From Caulobacter rhizosphaerae (lineage in GTDB: Bacteria > Pseudomonadota > Alphaproteobacteria > Caulobacterales > Caulobacteraceae), in the NCBI RefSeq assembly GCF_010977555.1, contig NZ_CP048815.1, positions 5,448,501 to 5,512,500 of the forward strand: DNA of 64,000 nt, in the 5' to 3' direction. Position 1 is the first letter of the stretch; each line of letters opens with the position of its first letter. Below the pieces are notes generated by a model. The model worked only from the letters and a program-made list of their open reading frames with translations. It was not told the DNA's origin and ran no database searches. The position numbers and the translations under genes are program-made. Below are positions 28,360 to 35,152 of the stretch, one piece after another.

Positions 28360-29613
28360 ATGGACCAGCGCCCGCTCCGCATCCTCTACCACCACCGGAT
28401 CGCCGCGTCGGACGGCATGCGGGTCCACATCACCGAGGTCGTCGCCGCCCTCAGAAGCCAGGGACACCTGGTGTGCGTCGTGGGGCCCACCTCGGCCGAT
28501 GAGGCCCAGACGGCGGGCGCCAGCAGCCAGCTCGAACGCGCCACGGACCTGTTGCGCCGGCGGCTTCCGCCCGCGGTGTTCGAGCTTCTGGAGCTGGCCT
28601 ACAACATCCCGGCCTATCTGAGGCTGCGAAGCCATGCGCGCGCGTTCAGGCCGGACGTGCTCTACGAACGCTACAACCTCTTCCTGCTGGCCGGCCTTCT
28701 GCTGCGCAGGCGTCATCGCCTGCCGATGCTGCTGGAGGTGAACTCCCCCCTGGCGGCGGAGCGCGGTTCCTTTGGCAAGCTGCAATTGACGTCCGTCGCG
28801 CGCGCCTGCGAGACGGCGCTCTGGCGAGGGGCGGACGCGGTTCTGCCGGTGACCGAAGTGCTGGCCGCCGAGGTGCGGCGCGCCCGCGTCGGACCGGAGG
28901 GGGTGCACGTGATCGCCAACGGCGCGGATCCGCGGCGGTTTCCGGCGGCCGGCGCCAGCGCGCGCCTGCGTCGGGACCTCGGCTTGCCGACCGCCGCCGT
29001 GGTGCTGGGCTTTGTCGGTTTCGTCCGCGACTGGCATGGCGTGGGCTGGGCCGTGGAGGCGTTGCCGCGGCTTCCGCCGGAGGTTCACCTGCTGATCGTC
29101 GGGGACGGCCCCAGCTTGCCGCACCTGCAGGCGCGGGCCGAGGCGCTGGGCGTGAGCGCGCGCCTGCACTGTGTGGGCCGCGTGCCGCACCCGCGGGTGG
29201 CCGCCTACACGCAGGCCTTCGACATTGCGTTGCAGACCGCTTCGACCCCTTACGCATCACCGTTGAAGCTCTTCGAATACATGGCCCTGGGCCGCGCCAT
29301 CATCGCGCCCGACCAGCCGAACATCCGCGAGGTGTTGGCCGACGGCCGCAACGCCTTGCTGTTCACGGTGGGTTGCCAGGCGTCCTTCGCCGCGGCCCTG
29401 CTGCGGTTGTGCGGAGACATCGCGCTTCGCCGCGAACTCGGCGCCGAAGCGCGGCGCACGGTCGAGCAGACGCCCTACACCTGGGCGCACAACGCCGGCC
29501 GCATCGCGGCGCTGGCGCGCGCCGCTCGGACGACGAGAGCATTTTCAAGCGAAGTGGGCTCCGGTTCGCGCAAAGAAAATGCGCAAAAACAAAAACCTAG
29601 AGCTCCGGCCTGA
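28360..29613 (+). CDS. Glycosyltransferase family 4 with repeat-derived C-terminus
   Basis: A 417-residue GT-B enzyme. ILYHHRIAASDGMRVHITEVV starts the fold; GFVGFVRDWHGVGWAVEAL, LLIVGDGPSLPHL and YASPLKLFEYMALGRAIIAP form the donor-binding half. The ATG at 28360 follows the secreted-protein gene closely, suggesting cotranscription. The last 25 or so codons (from about 29536) lie in an imperfect inverted-repeat element and encode a lysine/serine/alanine-rich tail unlike the fold, so the original stop was probably displaced by insertion of that element. Confidence 0.84.
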   Translation: MDQRPLRILYHHRIAASDGMRVHITEVVAALRSQGHLVCVVGPTSADEAQTAGASSQLERATDLLRRRLPPAVFELLELAYNIPAYLRLRSHARAFRPDVLYERYNLFLLAGLLLRRRHRLPMLLEVNSPLAAERGSFGKLQLTSVARACETALWRGADAVLPVTEVLAAEVRRARVGPEGVHVIANGADPRRFPAAGASARLRRDLGLPTAAVVLGFVGFVRDWHGVGWAVEALPRLPPEVHLLIVGDGPSLPHLQARAEALGVSARLHCVGRVPHPRVAAYTQAFDIALQTASTPYASPLKLFEYMALGRAIIAPDQPNIREVLADGRNALLFTVGCQASFAAALLRLCGDIALRRELGAEARRTVEQTPYTWAHNAGRIAALARAARTTRAFSSEVGSGSRKENAQKQKPRAPA

Positions 29614-29640
29614 CGCAGTCAGGACGGAAGATGCTCTAGA
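29536..29640. repeat. Composite inverted-repeat element / bidirectional terminator candidate
   Basis: Two stem-loops in tandem. The first pairs GCATTTTC (29539-29546) with GAAAATGC (29575-29582) and an inner GCGAA with TTCGC. The second pairs CTAGAGC (29597-29603) with GCTCTAG (29633-29639), with an inner CCTGAC/GTCAGG stem (29609-29623, loop GCA) and partly matching TCCG arms. The stop codons of both convergent genes lie in the second hairpin. The first hairpin resembles a dispersed intergenic repeat that I recall from alphaproteobacterial genomes; this was not checked. Confidence 0.75.
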
Positions 29641-29908
29641 ACGGGCGTCCCGGCCGGCGTTGGGCGGCCTTCCATCTCGGCTCCGCACGGCTGACATCGA
29701 GCGCCTCCGACGCCGGCGGATCGACGGACGCGCCGCGATGGGGAGAGGCCTTCCACTTCGGAGCGGCGTCCACCGGAGCGCGCCTGCCCGACTTCATGCC
29801 GAGCAGCCCCGCGTCGGCGGCGCCCTCGCCCGCGTCCGCCCGCTGGTAGACCCACCACGCCACCGCCAGCAAGGCGATGATTTCCAAAGCGAACAGAATG
29901 CCGGTCAT
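29636..29908 (-). CDS. Small single-pass membrane protein
   Basis: A 90-residue protein with one N-terminal transmembrane helix (TGILFALEIIALLAVAWWVYQ) and a hydrophilic, proline/arginine-rich cytoplasmic or periplasmic remainder with repeated P-x-W-K-A segments (APKWKAS, EPRWKAA). AGGAG lies eight bases before the ATG at 29908. No family is recognised. It is convergent with the glycosyltransferase gene and divergent from the O-ligase gene, and its stop codon lies in the hairpin described at 29536-29640. Confidence 0.6.
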   Translation of the reverse strand: MTGILFALEIIALLAVAWWVYQRADAGEGAADAGLLGMKSGRRAPVDAAPKWKASPHRGASVDPPASEALDVSRAEPRWKAAQRRPGRPF

Positions 29909-30099
29909 GTCGGGTCTCCTGGGCCTATTGCCCGACAATGCGCCCATGCCCGCACGCGCAAATGACATTCACGCCCCGGCAATCGGGGCGGCGGCGTCCA
30001 CATCCGGGTGGCCGGCGCGGGAAAGCGGACCGAGGACCATCATTTGCCGCAGAGCGGCAGCGTGCCCCAGCGCACCTTGTGGCCCATGCGAGGCCCTCC

Positions 30100-31419
30100 A
30101 TGCGCGATCTGATCCTCCTGGCCGCTCTGATCGGCATCATACCGATGATCCTGCGCGCCCCCATCGTGGGCCTCGTGGCCTGGCTCTGGATCGCGATGAT
30201 GAACCCCCAGCGCGAAGTCTACGGCTTCCTCATGGGCTTCCCGCTCAACTTCCCGATCGCCGTGCTGACAGGCCTGGCGTGGATCATTTCCAAGGAGCGC
30301 AAGCTGGTTCCGCTGAACCCGTTCACGGTGTTCATCGGCCTCTTCGCGCTGTGGGCCTGCCTGGCCACCTACCTCGCCCTGGATCGAACATACTCGCTGA
30401 CGATCTGGAGCCGCGCGATCAAGACGATCGTCCTGGTCCTGGCGGTCGCGACGCTGGCCAACACCAAGGCGCGCATCCAGGCGGTGCTTTGGATCTGCGT
30501 GGCTTCGCTTGGCTACTACGCCGTCAAGGGTGGCGGCCATATGCTGCTGACCGGTGGGGGGCAGCGCGTCTACGGCCCCGATGACACGATGATCGCGGAC
30601 AACAATTCGCTCGCCCTGGCCCTGGTCATCGCGCTGCCGCTGATGAACTACTTACAGGCGACAAGCCGCAGCCCCCTGGCCCGCCTGACGGGCCTGACCG
30701 TCCTGGGCTTCTCCCTCCTGACGATCATCGGCACCTATTCCCGCGGCGCCTTGCTGGCGCTGGGCGCGGCGGCCGTGGCCTATGCCTTGAGAACCCGGGC
30801 CGCGGCCAAGTTCGTGGTGGTGGGGGTGGTGATGGCGGCGGCGCTGCCAAGCGTCGTGCCGTCGAGCTGGTTCGAGCGGATGTCCACGATCCAGACCTAC
30901 AGCGAAGACGCCTCGTTCGAGGGCCGGGTCGCGGCCTGGGTCACCAGCGTCAACATCGCGACCGCGCGTCCGCTCACCGGCGGCGGGTTTTCCGCCGTCG
31001 AGCTCGATCCGGTCGCGCGGCAATTCCAGTCGCCGGGCAGCCTGAGGGCTGGCCGGGCGGCGCACAGCATCTACTTCCAGGTGCTGGGCGACACGGGGTT
31101 CGTGGGCCTGGCCCTCTACCTGCTGATGATCGCGGCCGCCGCTCTCAACACGATCCTCGTGCTCGCGGCGACGCGCGACCGTCCAGACCTTGGCTGGGCC
31201 AACCTGCTGGCGCGGATGCTTCAGGTGAGCATCGTGGCCATGCTGGTCGGGGGCGCGGCGCTCTCGATGGCCTATTACGACGGCTTCCTCGTGCTGCTGG
31301 CGATCACGGCCTCGCTGCACCGGGTCGTGCGCGGGTCCGCGCCTCAGGCCGCCACGGCCGTCGCCACCCCGTGGAAGCGATCCACGGCGGCGCTAGCGCT
31401 TCGCGCAGAGCAGAAATAG
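30100..31419 (+). CDS. O-antigen ligase-like protein, exosortase A-associated type
   Basis: A 439-residue polytopic membrane protein with about ten hydrophobic segments. The N-terminal part RAPIVGLVAWLWIAMMNPQRE and the IGTYSRGALLAL and AHSIYFQVLGDTGFVGLALYL blocks match the putative O-glycosylation ligase/polymerase group linked to exosortase A (TIGR03097-like) within the Wzy_C superfamily. It could polymerise repeat units (Wzy role) or ligate glycan to an acceptor. ATG at 30100 has CGAGG upstream. The 191-bp interval before it is shared with the divergent small membrane-protein gene. Confidence 0.85.
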   Translation: MRDLILLAALIGIIPMILRAPIVGLVAWLWIAMMNPQREVYGFLMGFPLNFPIAVLTGLAWIISKERKLVPLNPFTVFIGLFALWACLATYLALDRTYSLTIWSRAIKTIVLVLAVATLANTKARIQAVLWICVASLGYYAVKGGGHMLLTGGGQRVYGPDDTMIADNNSLALALVIALPLMNYLQATSRSPLARLTGLTVLGFSLLTIIGTYSRGALLALGAAAVAYALRTRAAAKFVVVGVVMAAALPSVVPSSWFERMSTIQTYSEDASFEGRVAAWVTSVNIATARPLTGGGFSAVELDPVARQFQSPGSLRAGRAAHSIYFQVLGDTGFVGLALYLLMIAAAALNTILVLAATRDRPDLGWANLLARMLQVSIVAMLVGGAALSMAYYDGFLVLLAITASLHRVVRGSAPQAATAVATPWKRSTAALALRAEQK

Positions 31420-31537
31420 AGCCATAGAAAATATCCTTTGAGTGAAGGTTATCGGTAAATACATCTAGAATTTCCCTTACAAATCCAAGGGTGTGAGCGT
31501 CACATCGCACTCATTTCTGATTTCAAAAGGTGAAATC
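31420..31537 (+). promoter_or_regulatory. AT-rich upstream region of galE
   Basis: This 118-bp interval is strikingly AT-rich against the GC-rich surroundings, for example GAAAATATCC, GGTAAATACATC and TGATTTCAAAAGG. It probably contains the galE promoter; the AAAAGGTG before the ATG is the ribosome-binding site. I do not assign -35 and -10 boxes. Confidence 0.45.
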
Positions 31538-32518
31538 ATGACGGTGCTCATCACGGGTGGCGCTGGATATATTGGCAGCCACATGGCCCTGGCGCTACTG
31601 GAGCGGGGCGAAGATGTTTGTGTGCTCGATAATATTTCGACTGGAATTAGGTCTCTGGTTCCCGACGCCGCGCATTTCTTCCAGGGCGACATCGCCAACC
31701 AAGAGCTGGTCCAGTGGATTCTCGCCGACCACGACATAGACACGGTCCTGCACTTCGCGGGTTCGACCGTCGTCCCCGACTCTGTCGAAAATCCGCTGCT
31801 GTACTATGAGAACAACACGTCCAAGACGCGCCACCTGCTGGAGGCCTGCGTCCGGAGCGGCGTAAAGCACTTCATCTTCTCGTCGACGGCCGCCATCTAC
31901 GGCGCTTCCCACGAGGCGGTGATCGGGGAGGATGCCGCCAAGTCGCCGGCCAACCCCTACGGTCGCTCCAAGCTCATGACCGAATGGATGCTGCAGGACA
32001 CCGCCCGCGCGACGGGCCTGGACTATATCGCTCTGCGCTATTTCAACGTCGCCGGCGCCGACCCGCTGGGTCGGTCGGGACAATCAACGCCCAAGGCGTC
32101 GCACCTCGTCAAACGCGCCTGCCAGGCCGCGCTTGGGCTCCTGCCCTATATCGGGATTTTCGGCGTGGACTACGAAACGCCGGACGGCACCGGCGTAAGG
32201 GACTATATTCACGTCAGCGACCTTGTCGCCGCGCACGCCCTCGCGCTTGGCCACCTGCGTTCGGGCGGCGTGTCTGGCGCCTTCAATTGCGGCTACGGGC
32301 ACGGCTTCTCCGTCCGGGAGGTGATCGGGGCCGTCGAGAACGCCGCCGGCCACCGGCTGGCCGTGCGGGAGTTTCCCCGGCGGCCCGGAGATCCGCCGAT
32401 CGTCGTGGCCGATCCGACGCGGCTCAAGACCCAGCTGGGGTGGATTCCGTTGCATGAGACGCTGGAGAAAATCGTCGGGGACGCGCTGGCCTGGGAGCGT
32501 CGCTTGAGCGCCGCCTGA
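31538..32518 (+). CDS. galE: UDP-glucose 4-epimerase
   Basis: A 326-residue extended SDR with the GalE pattern: TVLITGGAGYIGSHMALAL (NAD site), VLDNISTG, SSTAAIYG and NPYGRSKLMTEW (catalytic serine, YxxxK), RYFNVAGADPLG and RDYIHVSDL. It interconverts UDP-glucose and UDP-galactose, or the N-acetyl forms, supplying the polysaccharide pathway. ATG at 31538 was chosen because AAAAGGTG precedes it and the NAD motif would otherwise be preceded by 15 unexplained residues. The first 120 bases of the gene share the low GC of the upstream region. Confidence 0.9.
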   Translation: MTVLITGGAGYIGSHMALALLERGEDVCVLDNISTGIRSLVPDAAHFFQGDIANQELVQWILADHDIDTVLHFAGSTVVPDSVENPLLYYENNTSKTRHLLEACVRSGVKHFIFSSTAAIYGASHEAVIGEDAAKSPANPYGRSKLMTEWMLQDTARATGLDYIALRYFNVAGADPLGRSGQSTPKASHLVKRACQAALGLLPYIGIFGVDYETPDGTGVRDYIHVSDLVAAHALALGHLRSGGVSGAFNCGYGHGFSVREVIGAVENAAGHRLAVREFPRRPGDPPIVVADPTRLKTQLGWIPLHETLEKIVGDALAWERRLSAA

Positions 32519-32726
32519 AACAAGGCCCACGGCGTCCCTGGCGGGATCTGGTACGAAGCGTTCGCGAAATCCCGACGGCTGGCTCCGACGACGGGTCCGG
32601 CCATGGGGTGGCGCGGGGCGAGGCCGCCCGGATCGCCAAGGCGCCGACATCGACGCCGAAGCTCTCCGTATGCACGTGACGCACACCTAGGCCTGGCAGG
32701 CCCTGCCGGGCGAGGAAGGATCGTCG

Positions 32727-33284
32727 ATGGTTTTTGAACACCCCTCGGCCGCGCTGCTATCGGGCTACGACCGGGGGGGGCTGGCGCCGGGCGCGGCGCT
32801 GGCGGTGGTCGCGCATCTGGACCTCTGCCGACAATGCCGGCTGACCCTGAGGTGGATGGCCGGTCGGCGTTCGACGGCGGCGCCTTCGCCGAATGTTCCC
32901 GACGGCGGGCTGGCGGCCGCGCGTGGCCGCCATGCGGCGCCTTCAGCGGCTGGACCGCTCCCCCGCGCCCTGAGGCGCATAGCGGTCGGACGTTGGCGTG
33001 GGGCCGGCCGGGGCGTCATGAGCGCGCCGCTCCGGGGCGTCAGCGGCCTTGGCGAGTCCGTCCATCTGCTCAGGGTCGCGCCGGGAGCGTCGTTCGCCCT
33101 GCCGGACGCGGCGGAACTCCTTCTGGTGGCGACGGGCGCCATCCGGGTCGGCCTGAGCCGCTATGCCGGCGGCGACTTCCTGGACCTGGCCGAGGCGCGC
33201 GCGTCACACGCCACGGCCGACGCCCGGACCGGCTGCCTCTGCCTCGTGGTGGGGGACGATGAACTGTATCGGACCCATCCCTGA
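32727..33284 (+). CDS. ChrR-like zinc anti-sigma/cupin protein (orphan)
   Basis: A 185-residue protein. The N-terminus HPSAALLSGYDRGGLAPGAA followed by HLDLCRQCR is the zinc-binding anti-sigma pattern (H...H-x3-C-x2-C) of ChrR, and the C-terminal 90 residues (VHLLRVAPGASFALPDAAELLLV) resemble a cupin. ChrR-type proteins hold an ECF sigma factor (RpoE/ECF11) inactive until singlet oxygen or peroxide is sensed. No sigma-factor gene is adjacent here, which is unusual. The middle of the protein is arginine/alanine-rich and poorly structured. Confidence 0.65.
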   Translation: MVFEHPSAALLSGYDRGGLAPGAALAVVAHLDLCRQCRLTLRWMAGRRSTAAPSPNVPDGGLAAARGRHAAPSAAGPLPRALRRIAVGRWRGAGRGVMSAPLRGVSGLGESVHLLRVAPGASFALPDAAELLLVATGAIRVGLSRYAGGDFLDLAEARASHATADARTGCLCLVVGDDELYRTHP

Positions 33285-33331
33285 GCGGGCCCAGCGTCCG
33301 CACGCCTCCCGCTCCCAGCCCAGGACGCGCC

Positions 33332-34117
33332 CTAGGCTGACAAGTTCCGCTTCGGGGCCGGGATGGCGCGACCCATGCGATCCTCGCCCGCGCACAGCGG
33401 CAACGCGTCGAACTCCAGATCGTCGGCCTCCGATCGATAGCATGACGCCGCCGCCAGCCTTGGCCGATTCCTCAGCGTCACGGATCCGGCCTTGATACAG
33501 ACCCAGCCCTCCTTGCGCAGGCCCTTCAGGGTGCGGTTGATGTGCACCACGCTGAGCCCCAAAGCGTCCGCGAAGACTTCCTGGGTCAGGGGTATCTTGA
33601 ACGTCTCGCCATGAACCAGGCCGACGCGGTCGAGCCGCTCATGGAGCTCGAGCAGAAGGTGGATCACCCTTTCCTTCGCCGAGAGCCGCCCCATGCGCAT
33701 GAGGTGATCGTAGAGGCGCTGCTCCCTTTGAAGCGCCGCCTCCCGGCCGGCGGCGTCGACCGTCAGCTGCGACCCTCGGTTCACGACCTCGAGCCGCGTG
33801 AGCGCGACGACGCCGCAGGCGCCGACGCTTCCAGCTCCGCGCGCCTCGATGGCGTCGCCGGGGAGAAGAAACGAGAAAATCTGCCTCCGGCCGTCAGGGA
33901 GGATCCGCAACTCGCAAGCCCAGCCCGAGACGATGATCAGCTGTTTTTCAGGACCGCTGCGCTCGCCCTGCCGAACCTGCGACCCTGCGTCGTAATGCTC
34001 GACGCGGCGCCAGAATGCGCGGACACGCTCAACGTCTGAGATCTTTCCCGACCCAACATCACCCAGGGTAGATACCTGGAATGATGACTGGTTAACAAAA
34101 TACGCCTCGCCTTCCAT
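33332..34117 (-). CDS. Crp/Fnr family transcriptional regulator
   Basis: A 261-residue regulator. A cyclic-nucleotide-binding-like domain covers residues 40-130 (VRQGERSGPEKQLIIVSGWACELRIL, FSFLLPGDAIEARG), then a long helix and a winged helix-turn-helix at about 183-215 (IPLTQEVFADALGLSVVHINRTL). No Fe-S cysteine cluster is visible, so it is not an Fnr-type oxygen sensor by this route; ligand unknown. Relatives in alphaproteobacteria regulate envelope or stress genes. The region upstream of its start is very AT-rich with an inverted repeat, consistent with complex control. Confidence 0.82.
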   Translation of the reverse strand: MEGEAYFVNQSSFQVSTLGDVGSGKISDVERVRAFWRRVEHYDAGSQVRQGERSGPEKQLIIVSGWACELRILPDGRRQIFSFLLPGDAIEARGAGSVGACGVVALTRLEVVNRGSQLTVDAAGREAALQREQRLYDHLMRMGRLSAKERVIHLLLELHERLDRVGLVHGETFKIPLTQEVFADALGLSVVHINRTLKGLRKEGWVCIKAGSVTLRNRPRLAAASCYRSEADDLEFDALPLCAGEDRMGRAIPAPKRNLSA

Positions 34118-34452
34118 CAGCAGCCCTCACTTGTATTATTTATTATTGATTTTTACTATGTGAATATCGGTACTAATAGTGATCATTACATAAGTATTTT
34201 CTTCTCTATGGAGTTTGTATTATGTAATGATTTACCAATCTTAACAGTGAACTCGATGAGTTATTTGTCAATACATCATTCGATGGGTACAGGGGCGGCG
34301 ACTCAGTGGGACTGGCGAACCTTCCATGACCGGGGAACGCCCGTGGCCGACCCACCGCCCACTGAGGTCGCATACCTTGCGGCCTAGCCATCGCCGCCCG
34401 GGGCGCGGGCAAATCGCCCGGCGAGGAGATCATGCCCGGGTGATCCCCGACC
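34118..34452. other. AT-rich intergenic region with inverted repeat
   Basis: The first 160 bases are by far the most AT-rich of the window (TATTATTTATTATTGATTTT and similar), after which GC rises again from about 34290. A perfect 12-bp inverted repeat, ATCATTACATAA (34182-34193) and TTATGTAATGAT (34220-34231), is separated by 26 bases. It lies 65-114 bp upstream of the Crp/Fnr-like start and could be an operator or a cruciform-forming element. A 75-codon open frame across it looks non-coding. Confidence 0.55.
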
Positions 34453-34749
34453 GTGCGCCCTGACGAGCAAGGCCTGAACCCGGCGCCGCTTGGCGTGCCC
34501 GACGTTCGCCCCGACGTCGCCGAACTCTACCTCCGGCAGGTCGACCGGCTGGCCGAGGCGCTGAACGATCCCGGGGACCGCGCGGAGGCGGCGACGGCGG
34601 CAGGTTCGGCATGGATCCGGAGCCGCTCAAATGGCGATCGGTGCGCCTTGGGGTATGACAAGAAGGACGGCCGCATTCTCTGGTGGCGCCGCCCCGGATC
34701 TCCAGACCCAACACCTGATGATTCGCGAACACTGTTCTCCGAAGTGTAA
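34453..34749 (+). pseudogene. Remnant of a serine site-specific recombinase (C-terminal part)
   Basis: The translation contains RPDVAELYLRQVDRLAEALN followed by DPGDRAEA, which resembles the conserved segment near the C-terminus of large serine recombinases (a P-x-aelY-x-x-KV-x-x-L-x-eAL-x-Dp pattern). Nothing upstream resembles the catalytic resolvase domain, and the sequence after it loses similarity to any family I know, so this is read as a decayed fragment. The open frame ends at a TAA inside the operator-like repeat array. Confidence is limited because only about 40 residues are informative. Confidence 0.4.
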
Positions 34750-34784
34750 GAACAGTGTTCACCTTAGATCTACGAACGCTGTTC
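34727..34784. repeat. Array of three GAAC-N3-GTTC operator-like motifs
   Basis: GAACACTGTTC at 34727-34737, GAACAGTGTTC at 34750-34760 and GAACGCTGTTC at 34774-34784. Starts are 23 and 24 bp apart, about two helical turns. The first and second are exact reverse complements; the first and third also share flanking bases (18 of 22 identical). This is typical of a multi-site operator, but no regulator can be assigned. Confidence 0.6.
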
Positions 34785-35152
34785 TCTGAGATGTTCGAAG
34801 AATAGGCGCGGATCCACTGCGGCATTCTGACGCGTCGCCACGTTCCAATCGCTACAGGTCTAAAAGCTCGGGTTGCAAAGCTTTGCAGCAGGAGACTCTC
34901 GCCGCCATCGAGGCGGCTTTCCGAAGCTGCCCAAGCGATCTGTTTGTCGTGAAGGCGCCATAACGCTCGGATCCCGGTGTCCGCGCGGCATCAGAATGTT
35001 GCAATCGAGATACACGGCCCGGCAGTCAGAGGTTGTTTAAAATCAATGGATTGGGGCCGGCCGGCCCTCATTCAGGCCGCACCGCCGCCCCAATTGGCCG
35101 AGCATTGGGGCTCTGGAGGGCGGGGGCGCCGTCAAGCAAGAATGGAAGCCGA
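34785..35152. other. Intergenic region before the RTX gene
   Basis: No convincing gene. A 14-bp perfect palindrome TGCAAAGCTTTGCA is at 34874-34887. An open stretch from there to a TAA at about 34961 (reading LQQETLAAIEAAF) has protein-like composition and may be a gene fragment. The sequence before 35153 contains AATGGAAGCC as ribosome-binding site for the RTX gene. Confidence 0.4.

Noticed and set aside
34160..34387. 75-codon plus-strand frame in the AT-rich region
   Set aside because: Starts at a GTG without a ribosome-binding site, changes composition midway and overlaps an inverted repeat; more likely regulatory DNA.
34727..34784. Interpretation of the GAAC/GTTC array as LexA boxes
   Set aside because: Alphaproteobacterial LexA sites are GTTC-N7-GTTC direct repeats; here the arms are inverted with N3, and the nearest GTTC direct pair has an eight-base gap.
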